Positions 25,119 to 34,077 of a stretch of 64,000 nt of DNA are shown here, piece after piece (position 1 is the stretch's first letter; every line of letters starts with the position of its first letter). The stretch is from CAXXOK01 sp964640955 (GTDB lineage: Bacteria > Bacillota > Clostridia > Christensenellales > Aristaeellaceae). The stretch is from NCBI GenBank assembly GCA_964640955.1, contig CAZXJI010000004.1:118954-182953 (forward strand). Direction: 5' to 3'. The notes under the pieces were generated by a model that searched no databases, was not told the origin of the DNA, and saw nothing but the letters and a program-made list of their open reading frames with translations. The translations under genes and the position numbers were made by a program.

Positions 25119-26123
25119 ATGGCTAATCGATTTATGGTCCGTTTCCGAACCGATGCGAACCTTTTTCAAAAAAAAGCGTTTCCGCTTTTTCTCGCCCTTG
25201 CCCTTTTCGCCTCGCATTCGGTCGGCGCTTCGGCCGTTTCCGGCGGGGAAGCGCAAAGCGACCGGCCGGCTTCCGGCGCGCCTCAGCGCATCGTCGTCTT
25301 TCCCCTGTTCGCGGAGGAAATGCTGCTGGAGATGGTCGGGCCCGGCCGGATTGTGTACGTCGGTCACGAGTATTATGAAAACGGCGAAACGTACTCGCCT
25401 ACGATGGAACTGACCAAGAACATCCAGGGCCGGTACTGGGACATGACGGACGAAGAGGAGATACTGGCGCTCAACCCCGATCTGATCGTGCTCAACCTCG
25501 ATTACGCGAAGGCCTTCCCCCTGCTGTATCAGGCAAATATACCGCTTCTAATGCTGGAAACGCCCAAAAGCGTCGACGGCATTCGCGGCGCCCTCGCCAT
25601 TCTGGGCGCGGAAGTCGGCGCGCCGGAAAAGGCCGCCCAAATGGCGGAAGAGATGGACGCCGGGCTTGCGCAGATCAAGGAAACCGTGTCCGCCATTCCG
25701 GACGCAAAGCGCGTGAGCGCCGTTTTCTACGAATACTGGAACAGCGAGGACGACGACAGCACCTGCTGGTACCGGCAGGACAGCTTCATCATGACAGCTC
25801 GCGCCGCCGGCGTCGTCCCCCTCGGGCCCGACACGACGGATTTTATCGACCTGTCCGCCGATGATCTGCTTACGCAGCAGAATCCCGACCTGATCACGTA
25901 CGACTACACCGATTATGATACCGACGGTTCCGTTTATGATATCACGGGCCATCGGCAATGGCTTGCCCGGGAGCTGCTGGGCGATCCAGCGTTGGCGAGC
26001 GTCACCGCGATCAGGAACCATGCGCTTTATCCGATCCGGATCTGCGAATCTCAGTTTATCGTGCAGAGCGCGTTGGCGCTGGCGCGGCTTGCCTACCCCG
26101 ATCTGTTTCCCGCGGAAGACTGA
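25119..26123 (+). CDS. Orphan periplasmic-binding-type protein (iron/cobalamin class)
   Basis: About 334 residues: a signal peptide with hydrophobic core FPLFLALALFA, then a two-lobe class III substrate-binding fold (QRIVVFPLFAEEMLLEM, EILALNPDLIVLN, then the linking helix region) as in FepB/BtuF relatives. No lipobox Cys follows the signal peptide, and no permease or ATPase gene is adjacent. Ligand unknown: siderophore, haem, cobalamin or metal. The start is uncertain; ATG 25119 is chosen over 25101 and 25134. It is followed 65 bp later by a secreted three-repeat protein. Confidence 0.75.
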   Translation: MANRFMVRFRTDANLFQKKAFPLFLALALFASHSVGASAVSGGEAQSDRPASGAPQRIVVFPLFAEEMLLEMVGPGRIVYVGHEYYENGETYSPTMELTKNIQGRYWDMTDEEEILALNPDLIVLNLDYAKAFPLLYQANIPLLMLETPKSVDGIRGALAILGAEVGAPEKAAQMAEEMDAGLAQIKETVSAIPDAKRVSAVFYEYWNSEDDDSTCWYRQDSFIMTARAAGVVPLGPDTTDFIDLSADDLLTQQNPDLITYDYTDYDTDGSVYDITGHRQWLARELLGDPALASVTAIRNHALYPIRICESQFIVQSALALARLAYPDLFPAED

Positions 26124-26188
26124 CCGGCAAAGCGCGCCGGCTGCCCGCCGCTTCAACTGTTGAAACAAGAACGCAAGGAGGTGCACCC

Positions 26189-26914
26189 ATGAAAGTCAAA
26201 ACGCTTGTTTTCGCGCTCGTCCTCGCGCTGGCCGTGCTGCCCTTCGCGGCCAGCGCGTCGGAAGTCCAAACGGATTACACGCTGGAAGGGCTGATTACTG
26301 AAGTTGGCGACGGATACTTCATCATGGACGATCTTACGCAGGGCGAAGTGCGCGTCAACCTCGACGACACGACTGCCTACGACGGCGTGGCCGGCAAGGA
26401 CGCCATGGCCGTGGGGCAGTACGTGTACGTGCGCTATAACGGCATCGTGACCCGCAGCCTTCCTCCACAGGTAACCGCCGAGAAGGTCAGCTGTTTCGTG
26501 GTCGAAGGCACGGTGGCCGCCATTCTCGGCAACGGCTTTACCGTCGAGGACGACGCGCTGTTGGGCACGGTGATCGTCCACGGCGGCGATACCCTCCCGC
26601 CGGTGTACGAGGGCGTATCCATTACGCTGTACTATAACGGCGTCCTGGCGCTGAGCTTCCCGCCGCAGATCAGCGCGGCGTACGCCGTGGTGCCGACCCT
26701 GACGGGTACGGTATCCGATGCCGGAAGCGGCGGCTTTACGCTGACGGCTGCGGACGGCACGGCGTATGCCGTGACCGTTACGGCGGATACCCAACTGCGC
26801 ACGCTGCCCGCGGACGGCGAAGCGGTGCTGGTGTATTATTCCGGAGAAACGGAGAACGGCGTTACGGCGCTGGAGGTGACCCTCCCAGAGGCTCGGGAGG
26901 AAGAGAAGTCGTAA
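26189..26914 (+). CDS. Secreted protein with three OB-like repeats
   Basis: 241 residues with a classic signal peptide (cleavage near ASASEVQ). The mature part is three copies of a unit of about 65-70 residues: LEGLITEVGDGYFIMDD... / VEGTVAAILGNGFTVEDD... / LTGTVSDAGSGGFTLTA..., each ending in YVYVRYNG-, ITLYYNG- or VLVYYSG-like strands and then AEKV, AYAV or ALEV. The pattern fits a small beta-barrel such as DUF5666/OB-type repeats. Function unknown. AAGGAGG 7 bp before the ATG is a perfect ribosome site. It probably shares a transcript with the upstream binding protein. Confidence 0.75.
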   Translation: MKVKTLVFALVLALAVLPFAASASEVQTDYTLEGLITEVGDGYFIMDDLTQGEVRVNLDDTTAYDGVAGKDAMAVGQYVYVRYNGIVTRSLPPQVTAEKVSCFVVEGTVAAILGNGFTVEDDALLGTVIVHGGDTLPPVYEGVSITLYYNGVLALSFPPQISAAYAVVPTLTGTVSDAGSGGFTLTAADGTAYAVTVTADTQLRTLPADGEAVLVYYSGETENGVTALEVTLPEAREEEKS

Positions 26915-26958
26915 GCCGATCCCGCGGGGTGCCGTGGGCGCAGGAAGCATCGGAGACA

Positions 26959-27000
26959 AAAGCCGGGGTCGCGTCCTTTCAGGAACGCGGCCCCGGCTTT
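26959..27000. terminator. Bidirectional terminator between the repeat protein and GH94 genes
   Basis: Long stem AAAGCCGGGG...CCCCGGCTTT with an inner GCGT/ACGC extension and short loop. T or A runs at its ends let it serve both convergent genes. Confidence 0.8.
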
Positions 27001-27019
27001 GATCGAAGCCCGTCCAAAC

Positions 27020-29461
27020 TCAGCGCACGGTGGCCTCAACCCGGTATACCCCGCCCGCTTCCGCAGGCGCGGGAATGGTCTGCCCCTCGATGCGCATCCC
27101 GTTAACGCTGACTTCCACGGCGCCCTTTTCACCGCCGCTCAGGTTGCGGATGTCGATCTCGTAGGTGGTTCCGCGGAATACGCGGCGAATGTGCACCTCT
27201 TTGAGCGACGCGGGCAGGCAGGGATCGATCATCAGCCCGTCCAGCTGCGGCTTTATGCCGAGAATCGCCTGCGACACCGCGTAAAAGTTCCACGCCGCCG
27301 TGCCCGTAAGCCAGCTGTTTTTCGCCTCGCCGGGCTTGAAGCTTTCCTTGCCGTTCACGGTCTGGCTGTACACGTAGGGTTCGGTGCGGTGCAGCTGCTG
27401 ATCCTCGATATAGGCGGGCGCCGTGCGGCGGTATACGTCGAAGGCGCGGTCGCCGTGTCCCAGCACCGTTTCCGCCATGACGATCCATGGATTGTTATGG
27501 CAGAACACCGAACCGTTTTCCTTATATCCGGGCGGATAGGTGCTGATCTCGCCAAGGTTGAGGTAATACCGGCGATAAGCGGGCCAGAGCAGCACCACGC
27601 CGTAGGGCGTCAGCAGGTGCTCGCGGGTTGCGTCCAGCGCCTTCTGCGCCATGCCGTTGTCCCGGCCGATGCCGGCCATGACGCACATGCCCTGCGGCTC
27701 GATGAAGATTTTCCCTTCCGCGCACCCGTCGGAGCCGACCTTGTCCCCGTTCGCGTCGTAGGCGCGCAGGAACCACCGCCCGTCCCAGCCGTGCTTCTCC
27801 ACGGCTTTAACCATCTTCCGGCCTTCCTCGCGGGCGAAGGCTGCCTCGTCCGCGTCTCCGGCCGCCTCGCACAGCGTCGCGTAGTCCTCCGCGGCGCCCG
27901 CGAACATCCCAGCGATGAACACGCTCTCCGCGATGCCCGTGTCGCTGTTGGTCATGGTCTGGAAGCTTTCCCCCGGTTCGGAGGAGAAGCAGTTGAGGTT
28001 GAGGCAGTCGTTCCAGTCCGCCCGGCCGATGAGCGGCAGGCCGTGCGGGCCCAGGTTCACCGCCGTGTAGTGGAACGCCCTGCGCAGATGCTCCCGCATG
28101 GGGGCGGCCAGCGCGGGATTGTTGTCGAAATCCACCTTTTCGGAAAGCAGCGCAAAATCGCCGGTTTCCTTTACGTAAGCCAGCACCGCGTAAACCAGCC
28201 AGAGCGGATCGTCGTTAAAGCCGCTGCCGACCTCCAGATTGCCGCGCTTGGTCAACGGCTGATACTGGTGGTAGGCGCTGCCGTCGGGAAACTGCGTCGC
28301 CGCGATGTCCAGTATGCGTTCCCGTGCGCGCTCGGGAATGAGGTGCACAAAGCCGAGCAGGTCCTGGCTGCAGTCCCGGAAGCCCATGCCCCGGCCGATG
28401 CCGCTTTCAAAATAGCTGGCCGAACGGCTCATGTTGAAGGTGACCATGCACTGGTATTGATTCCAGACGTTCACCTGGCGGTTGAGCCTCTCGTCGTCGG
28501 TGCGGATGGTGAAGCGGCTCAGCAGCGTCTGCCAGTAGGCTTTCAGCTCCGCAAGGCATGCTTCGAACTGCTCCGCGGTGCGGAAGGCGGCCAGCAGCTG
28601 TTCGGCATCCCGCTTGTTGATGACGTTGGGAGCCGTAAACTTGCTTTCACGGGGGCTTTCGCAATACCCGAGCACGAATACGAAGTCCGCGCTCTCCCCG
28701 GGCGCCAGTTCCCGGCGGATGCAATGGCTCGCGATCGGCGCCCAGCCGTGGGCCACGCTGTTCTTCGGCGCGTCGTTCACCACCGCGTCCGGCCTGGAAA
28801 GGCCATTGTAGAGCCCCAGGAAGCTCTCCCGGTCGGTGTCGAACCCGTCCACCTTCGCGTTGACCGTGTAGACCGCGTAATGGTTGCGGCGTTCGCGGTA
28901 TTCGGTCTTGTGGTAGATCGTCGCGCCGCCGTCCTCTATTTCCATCTCGGCCAGGGCGTAGTTGCGCTGGAAGTTCACGCTGTCGTCCAGCGCGTTCCAC
29001 AGGCAGAACTCCACGAAGCTGTAAAGGCTCACCGGCTTTGCGCGGTCGCTTCGGTTGGTCAGCGTAAGGCGCGTGACCTCCGCGCGGTACCCGCGGGGCA
29101 CCATGGAGCACTGCTCGGCCCGCAGGCCGTTCTTTTCGGAAACAATCGCGGTGTAACCCATGCCGTGGCGGCATTCGTAAAAATCCAACGGCGTCTGAAC
29201 GGGCTGCCAGCCGGGGTTCCACACGGCGTCGCCGTCGCGCAGATAGAAGTATTTGCCGCCCGCGTCGGTGGGGATGTTGTTGTAGCGGTAGCGTGTCAGC
29301 CGCATCATGCGCGCGTCCTTGTAAAACGAGTAACCGCCGGAGGTGTTGCTGATCAACGAAAAAAAGTCCTCGCTGCCCAGATAGTTGATCCAGGGGTAAG
29401 GCGTATCGGGACGCGAGATGACGTATTCGCGGCGAGCGTCGTCGTAAGTTCCGAATTTCAT
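27020..29461 (-). CDS. GH94 phosphorylase (cellobiose phosphorylase-like)
   Basis: 813 residues, the length of clostridial cellobiose phosphorylases. It starts MKFGTYDDARREYVISRPDT, with an N-terminal beta-sandwich (about 1-290), a helical (alpha/alpha)6 barrel (about 330-740) with GIGRGMGFRDCSQD near 360, the catalytic Asp in GRADWNDCLN near 484 and phosphate/substrate residues in EIFSTYPPGYKENG-like ISTYPPGYKENG near 640, and a C-terminal beta cap. It splits cellobiose-type beta-glucosides with phosphate to glucose-1-phosphate; exact linkage unproven. No signal peptide. GAAGGAG precedes the ATG. Directly downstream of a LacI regulator that probably controls it. Confidence 0.9.
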   Translation of the reverse strand: MKFGTYDDARREYVISRPDTPYPWINYLGSEDFFSLISNTSGGYSFYKDARMMRLTRYRYNNIPTDAGGKYFYLRDGDAVWNPGWQPVQTPLDFYECRHGMGYTAIVSEKNGLRAEQCSMVPRGYRAEVTRLTLTNRSDRAKPVSLYSFVEFCLWNALDDSVNFQRNYALAEMEIEDGGATIYHKTEYRERRNHYAVYTVNAKVDGFDTDRESFLGLYNGLSRPDAVVNDAPKNSVAHGWAPIASHCIRRELAPGESADFVFVLGYCESPRESKFTAPNVINKRDAEQLLAAFRTAEQFEACLAELKAYWQTLLSRFTIRTDDERLNRQVNVWNQYQCMVTFNMSRSASYFESGIGRGMGFRDCSQDLLGFVHLIPERARERILDIAATQFPDGSAYHQYQPLTKRGNLEVGSGFNDDPLWLVYAVLAYVKETGDFALLSEKVDFDNNPALAAPMREHLRRAFHYTAVNLGPHGLPLIGRADWNDCLNLNCFSSEPGESFQTMTNSDTGIAESVFIAGMFAGAAEDYATLCEAAGDADEAAFAREEGRKMVKAVEKHGWDGRWFLRAYDANGDKVGSDGCAEGKIFIEPQGMCVMAGIGRDNGMAQKALDATREHLLTPYGVVLLWPAYRRYYLNLGEISTYPPGYKENGSVFCHNNPWIVMAETVLGHGDRAFDVYRRTAPAYIEDQQLHRTEPYVYSQTVNGKESFKPGEAKNSWLTGTAAWNFYAVSQAILGIKPQLDGLMIDPCLPASLKEVHIRRVFRGTTYEIDIRNLSGGEKGAVEVSVNGMRIEGQTIPAPAEAGGVYRVEATVR

Positions 29462-29626
29462 GGCATGAGCTCCTTCATCAAATGATTGCGTATGAGACCG
29501 GCGGATATCGCGGCGGCGCGGGGTCCGTCGAAGATAAAAAGCAAAAACCAACGCAACGCCGCCGGTATGGCGCAGGCGGCGCGGCCCGCGCCGGCCCGGC
29601 GGTGAGGGATCATCGTTTGTCTGGGA

Positions 29627-29636
29627 TGCAAGCGCT
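29627..29636. promoter_or_regulatory. Candidate operator half-palindrome upstream of GH94
   Basis: TGCAAGCGCT, the core of a LacI/CcpA-type site, overlaps the end of the lacI-type gene and lies 165 bp before the GH94 start. The match to a full palindrome is partial. The rest of 29462-29637 shows no gene and no clear promoter. Confidence 0.3.
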
Positions 29637-29637
29637 C

Positions 29638-30660
29638 CTATTTCGTTTCCGGCGGCACGGCGATCGTTTCGCCTTCGATCAGCTTGCAGGGAATGACCGT
29701 AATCTCCGGAATGGTCGTTTTGGGGCTTTCGATCAGCTCCACCAGCCTGCGCGCGGCTTCGGCCCCGATGCGGTCGGTGTCCTGCCGCACGGTGGTCAGC
29801 CTCGGCTTCATCAGTTGCATCATGGGAATGCCGTCGTACCCGGCGATGGAGATATCCGTAGGTATCTGCAGTCCGGCGTCGGCTGCCGCCTCGTACGCGC
29901 CCAGCGCCGCATAATCGTCCGAGATCAGGATGCAGGTGGGGCGGTCGCGCAACGCCAGCAGCTGCCGGGTGCCGCGGTAAACGGAAGCGGGATCGTTATA
30001 TTCGCATTCCAGCACGTAGTTTTCCGGCACCGAGATGCCGTAACCCGCCAGCGTGCGGTGGAACGACCCCAGGCGGGAGTCCGTAACCGAGCTTTTCGGC
30101 CCGTGGATATAGGCGATCCTCCGGTGGCCCTTATCGTAGACGTATTCCACCAGCTGACGGATGCCGTCCACGTTGTTGGACTGTATGCCCATGCGGTTGT
30201 TGAACAGATGATCGATGGTGACGATGGGCAGCTCGCTGTTCACCAGCTGCGTCACTTCCGGCTCAAGGAAGTTGATGCAGGCGATGCATACGCCGTCCAC
30301 CTCGCGGTAGTGACAGTGCTCCAGATACGTCATGGTGCTTTCGCCCATGTTGTGACTGATGAAGGTGATGTCGTACCCGCGGCGTTCCGCTTCCTTCTTG
30401 AAGCTTTCCAGCACGAAGGAGAAGAACGCGTGCGTCAGCCCGCTCTGGTTGTCGTCCACGAAGAGCACGCCCAGGTTGTAGCTGCGTTTGGTTTTCAGCG
30501 CACGGGCGTGCGCGTTGGGATAGTAGCCGATCTCCTTGGCCGCCTGGGTAACGGCCTCGCGCGTCGCTTCGCTGATATCGGTGTAACCGTTGAGCGCTTT
30601 GCTGACGGTCGATATGGAAAGCCCGCAACGTTTGGATAGCTCCCGGATCGTTACCGCCAT
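29638..30660 (-). CDS. LacI-family transcriptional regulator
   Basis: 340 residues: an N-terminal helix-turn-helix (VTIRELSKRCGLSISTVSKALNGYTDIS) and hinge helix (about 45-60), then a periplasmic-binding-like effector domain with VDGVCIACINF, the TRQLLAL region and ISIAGYDGIPMMQLMKP near 275. It probably represses genes for use of a di- or oligosaccharide; the adjacent downstream GH94 gene is the natural target. Its own leader has two GAAAACG direct repeats, suggesting autoregulation. Confidence 0.92.
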   Translation of the reverse strand: MAVTIRELSKRCGLSISTVSKALNGYTDISEATREAVTQAAKEIGYYPNAHARALKTKRSYNLGVLFVDDNQSGLTHAFFSFVLESFKKEAERRGYDITFISHNMGESTMTYLEHCHYREVDGVCIACINFLEPEVTQLVNSELPIVTIDHLFNNRMGIQSNNVDGIRQLVEYVYDKGHRRIAYIHGPKSSVTDSRLGSFHRTLAGYGISVPENYVLECEYNDPASVYRGTRQLLALRDRPTCILISDDYAALGAYEAAADAGLQIPTDISIAGYDGIPMMQLMKPRLTTVRQDTDRIGAEAARRLVELIESPKTTIPEITVIPCKLIEGETIAVPPETK

Positions 30661-30698
30661 GCCCGCATCGCCTGCCTGTCTTTAGATTTTATGGGTTT

Positions 30699-30720
30699 CG
30701 TTTTCATCTACATCGTTTTC
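30699..30720. promoter_or_regulatory. Paired GAAAACG sites in the lacI-type leader
   Basis: Two direct CGTTTTC copies (30699-30705 and 30714-30720; GAAAACG on the transcribed strand), 15 bp apart, just downstream of the lacI-type promoter. A plausible autoregulatory operator. Confidence 0.35.
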
Positions 30721-30726
30721 GCTACT

Positions 30727-30755
30727 AGAGTATATCTTCCGCTGAAAAAAGTCAA
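30727..30755 (-). promoter_or_regulatory. Promoter of the LacI-type regulator gene
   Basis: On the minus strand: TTGACT, 17 bp, TACTCT, about 67 bp before the start codon. Confidence 0.5.
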
Positions 30756-31048
30756 GTCTTTTTACGAGATTGGCCCATCGCCTGCAAAGCGTTGCGCCGT
30801 ATCGGTTTGCGCAAATCGTTCCGCCGATGCGCGGCCGGGCCGGAACGCCGGCTTTCCGAACGACCGAATACGTTTTCGTGCCCGAGCACACTCCCGAATC
30901 CGCCCTGATCCGGGCGGTTCGCACCGCCTGCGGCTCTCCCCCGACGGCATTCACGGGTACGGTTCGCCGCGCCGGTTTGCGCCGTGCGCTGCGCCTTTCG
31001 CGCGGCGTGCCGCACCCGCGGCGGAGGCAGCGCCCGCACCGCGAACGT
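30756..31048. other. GC-rich intergenic stretch, no gene seen
   Basis: Lies between the divergent lacI-type and guaB promoters. Short readings exist in several frames but have Arg/Pro-rich random composition and no ribosome sites. Several imperfect GC hairpins; no riboswitch pattern recognised. Confidence 0.5.
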
Positions 31049-31077
31049 TTGCTATTTCCCCCCGGGCATGGTACACT
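31049..31077 (+). promoter_or_regulatory. Upstream guaB promoter (P2)
   Basis: TTGCTA, 17 bp, TACACT, 102 bp before the guaB start; weaker than the proximal promoter. Confidence 0.4.
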
Positions 31078-31119
31078 CTGATAAAGCCGCAAAAGCCCCA
31101 CAAAACGGCTCCGCACGCA

Positions 31120-31148
31120 TTGACATTCGCGCGGTACGCTGGTAGAAT
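31120..31148 (+). promoter_or_regulatory. Proximal guaB promoter (P1)
   Basis: TTGACA (consensus), 17 bp, TAGAAT, giving a leader of only about 25 nt, too short for a purine riboswitch. Confidence 0.8.
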
Positions 31149-31178
31149 AGGCGCAATATTTATTTCGAAAGGATGAGG

Positions 31179-32648
31179 ATGATGCTGGAAGAAGATCTTC
31201 GTACAGGGCTCACCTTCGACGACGTGCTGCTGGTACCCGCGCAGAGCAGTACGCTTCCGCGCAACGTGGACACGACCGTGCAGCTCATGCCGGGCGTCAA
31301 GCTGAACATCCCGCTGCTCTCCGCCGCCATGGACACCGTAACCGATGCGCGCATGGCGATCGCCATGGCGCGCGAGGGCGGTTTGGGAATCATCCATAAA
31401 AACATGACCGTCGAGGAGCAGGCGGCGCAGGTGGACAAGGTGAAGCGCAGCGAGCACGGCGTGATCACCGACCCGTTTTTCCTCTCCCCCGACCATCTCA
31501 TCCGCGACGCGGAGGAACTGATGGCGCGCTATCGCATCAGCGGCGTACCCATCACGCGGGGCAAGAAGCTGGTGGGTATCCTCACTAACCGCGACCTGCG
31601 CTTCGAGACCGACGACAGCCGCCGGATCGAAGAGGTCATGACCAGCAAAAACCTGATCACCGCCCCGGTGGGAACGACCCTGGAGGAAGCCAAGAAGATT
31701 CTGGCGGCCCACCGCATCGAAAAGCTGCCCATCGTCAACGACCGTTACGAGCTTTGCGGGCTCATCACCATCAAGGACATCGAAAAGGCGACCAAGTACC
31801 CCAACTCCGCCAAGGATATCCACGGCCGCCTGATGTGCGGCGCGGCCGTCGGCGTAACGAGCGACTGCCTCGCGCGCGTGGAGACGCTCGTCAAGGCCAA
31901 GGTGGATGTGATCTCCATCGATACGGCGCACGCCCACAGCAAGGGCGCGCTGGACATGATGCGCGACATCCGCGCGGCGTTCCCCGATATTCCCGTGATC
32001 GCCGGCAACGTGGCCACGCAGGAGGCCACCAAGGCGCTGATCGAGGCCGGAGCCAGCTGCATCAAGGTGGGCATCGGGCCGGGAAGCATCTGCACTACGC
32101 GGGTCATTTCCGGCATCGGGGTGCCGCAGATCACCGCGGTGGCCGATTGCGCCAAGGAAGCCGACAAGTACGGCATCGGCGTTATCGCCGACGGCGGCGT
32201 CAAGTATTCCGGCGACATCCCCAAGGCCATCGCGGCGGGCGCGAAGGCCGTGATGATCGGCAGCCTTTTCGCCGGCGTGGACGAGAGCCCGGGCGAAATG
32301 GAAATCTATCAGGGCCGCAGCTTCAAGGTCTACCGCGGCATGGGCAGCCTGGGCGCCATGCAGCAGGCGCACGGCAGCAGCGACCGCTATTTTCAGGAGA
32401 ACGCGCCCAAGCTGGTGCCGGAAGGCGTGGAGGGCCGCGTGCCCTACAAGGGCCAGCTGAGCGATACGGTCTTCCAGCTCATCGGCGGCCTGCGCGCGGG
32501 CATGTTCTACTGCGGCACGCCGACCATCGAGGATCTCCGTCAGAACGGCCGCTTCATCCGCATCACGGGCGCGGGTCTGCAGGAGAGCCATCCGCACGAT
32601 ATCGCCATTACCAAGGAAAGTCCGAACTACTCCCGGCAGGGCCTGTAA
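31179..32648 (+). CDS. guaB: IMP dehydrogenase
   Basis: Oxidises IMP to XMP with NAD+, the committed step of GMP synthesis. 489 residues: a TIM barrel split by two CBS domains (about 90-210; KKLVGILTNRDLRF, YELCGLITIKDIEK), the active-site Cys loop GPGSICTTRV near 305, VIADGGVKYSGD near 330 and the flap region YRGMGSLGAM near 383. AAAGG precedes three nearby ATGs; 31179 gives the best spacing (31173 and 31182 are alternatives). Monocistronic with strong promoter and terminator. Confidence 0.96.
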   Translation: MMLEEDLRTGLTFDDVLLVPAQSSTLPRNVDTTVQLMPGVKLNIPLLSAAMDTVTDARMAIAMAREGGLGIIHKNMTVEEQAAQVDKVKRSEHGVITDPFFLSPDHLIRDAEELMARYRISGVPITRGKKLVGILTNRDLRFETDDSRRIEEVMTSKNLITAPVGTTLEEAKKILAAHRIEKLPIVNDRYELCGLITIKDIEKATKYPNSAKDIHGRLMCGAAVGVTSDCLARVETLVKAKVDVISIDTAHAHSKGALDMMRDIRAAFPDIPVIAGNVATQEATKALIEAGASCIKVGIGPGSICTTRVISGIGVPQITAVADCAKEADKYGIGVIADGGVKYSGDIPKAIAAGAKAVMIGSLFAGVDESPGEMEIYQGRSFKVYRGMGSLGAMQQAHGSSDRYFQENAPKLVPEGVEGRVPYKGQLSDTVFQLIGGLRAGMFYCGTPTIEDLRQNGRFIRITGAGLQESHPHDIAITKESPNYSRQGL

Positions 32649-32668
32649 TCGGGTCTGGAAAAGCCAAA

Positions 32669-32711
32669 AACACGGCGAAGCGCCCCCGTTCCGGGGGCGC
32701 TTCGCCGTGTT
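32669..32711. terminator. Bidirectional terminator between guaB and ytvI-like gene
   Basis: About 20-bp stem (AACACGGCGAAGCGCCCCCG and its complement) with a 3-4 nt loop, preceded by AAAAA and followed by TT-rich sequence; serves two convergent genes. Confidence 0.85.
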
Positions 32712-32721
32712 CGTTCCGAAT

Positions 32722-33942
32722 TTATTCCTGCTCTTCCCGGTCTTCCTTCGCCTTGGTCTCCTCCGTGTCCGGAGGCGGCTTGGGTTGTCTGCGCAACAGC
32801 GGCTTTTTCACGTTGCGCGGGCGCATCGGTTCCCAACGGATGCCGCGGGCCGCGTCGTCCGCTTCCAAAACCACCTTGAGGATGTTCAAAAGGATCGGGC
32901 CTACGATCAGCCCCAACACGCCCATGATCTGGAACCCGGCGAACATGGCGATCATCGTCGCCAGCGGGTACAGCCCGAGGTTCGCCCCCACGATCCGCGG
33001 TTCGAACACCTGGCGGATCAGCACCGTGCCGATGTAGGCGGCCGCGAAGAAGATGCCGTCGCTCACGTTGCCCAGCACGAATTCCACAAGGCTCCAGGGA
33101 ATCAGGAACAGTCCCGCGCCGATCACGGGCAGGGCGTCCGCCGCGCCGATCAGCACGCCGAACAGAAGTCCGTATTTCACCCCGTAGAGGGTGAACGCCA
33201 CCACCAGGAAGATCATGATGATCAGCGATACCGTCAACTGGCTTTTGATCTGTCCGAACAGGGAGCGGAACAGGTTGTTTTTAAGCAGGATGCTGTGCCG
33301 CTGCACGCTTTTGGGAAACGTACGGCGAAAGAAATCCAGGATCCGGTCGTGATCGACCGTCATGTAAAACGTGCCCATGATGGTCAGCACGATGCTGAGC
33401 AGAATGCCGGGGATGGACGTCGCGGCGTTCACGGCGCCGCTTGTGAGCGCCGCGGACAGCGACCCGGCCGCCTTCACGGCGCTGTCGCCCAACGAGGAAA
33501 GGCTGCGGTTGATCACATCGATGATGGAAGCCGGGAGCACGTCCGAATACTGCTGGTATACGCCGCGCAGGTAAGGCAAAGCCGTATCGCTCAGCCACCC
33601 GACGAAGGAGGGCGCGCTTCTCGCCAGCGAGGCCAGCTCCCTGAGCAGCCTGTGCACCAGCAGCGAAAGCCCCACGCCCAGCACGCCGAAGAGGAGGATC
33701 ATCGCGACCAGCGTAATCAGCCAACAAGGGATGTGCAGCCGGCTCGTGCCGCGTTTGCAAAGCCGGACCAGCGGCATCAGGATCATGGAAAAGAGCGCCG
33801 CCAGTATGAAAGGCCAGCAAAGCGGCACCGCCAGCACGAACAGCCACGTGACCAGCAGCGTAGCGGCCACCAGCCCGGCCTTGCGCGGCAGCCCGTTCAT
33901 CCGCTCGTTCCATTTCCGCAGGCGTTCCAGTAGGGTCGTCAT
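32722..33942 (-). CDS. AI-2E/YtvI-family membrane transporter
   Basis: 406-residue permease of the AI-2 exporter superfamily: two N-terminal membrane spans, an extended soluble segment (about 75-205), then paired spans ending with the family motif GVKYGLLFGVLIGAADALPVIG near 265 and VLGLIVGPILLNILK near 345. A charged Pro/Glu/Lys tail follows. The closest named relative is the sporulation protein YtvI; substrate unknown. ATG 33942 has GGAGG 8 bp upstream; ATG 33957 is also possible. Confidence 0.85.
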   Translation of the reverse strand: MTTLLERLRKWNERMNGLPRKAGLVAATLLVTWLFVLAVPLCWPFILAALFSMILMPLVRLCKRGTSRLHIPCWLITLVAMILLFGVLGVGLSLLVHRLLRELASLARSAPSFVGWLSDTALPYLRGVYQQYSDVLPASIIDVINRSLSSLGDSAVKAAGSLSAALTSGAVNAATSIPGILLSIVLTIMGTFYMTVDHDRILDFFRRTFPKSVQRHSILLKNNLFRSLFGQIKSQLTVSLIIMIFLVVAFTLYGVKYGLLFGVLIGAADALPVIGAGLFLIPWSLVEFVLGNVSDGIFFAAAYIGTVLIRQVFEPRIVGANLGLYPLATMIAMFAGFQIMGVLGLIVGPILLNILKVVLEADDAARGIRWEPMRPRNVKKPLLRRQPKPPPDTEETKAKEDREEQE

Positions 33943-34077
33943 GGTTTGCGCCTCCATGCGCTTTCTCCGGGCACTCCCTTACGGGGAACCCCGGGCATTC
34001 GGCGTGGTCGGGCGTTCATCGGAGGTCGGTTTTGAGGCGCGTTCACCGGTTTGATACGGGTGACAAGAAACGCCTGT

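Noticed and set aside
26999..29485. Very long open reading frame on the plus strand opposite GH94
   Set aside because: Antisense shadow caused by high GC; Arg/His/Val-rich with no domain, while the minus strand encodes a full GH94 enzyme.
31126..31178. Possible purine riboswitch ahead of guaB
   Set aside because: The proximal promoter leaves a leader of about 25-30 nt and no aptamer-like pairing is visible.
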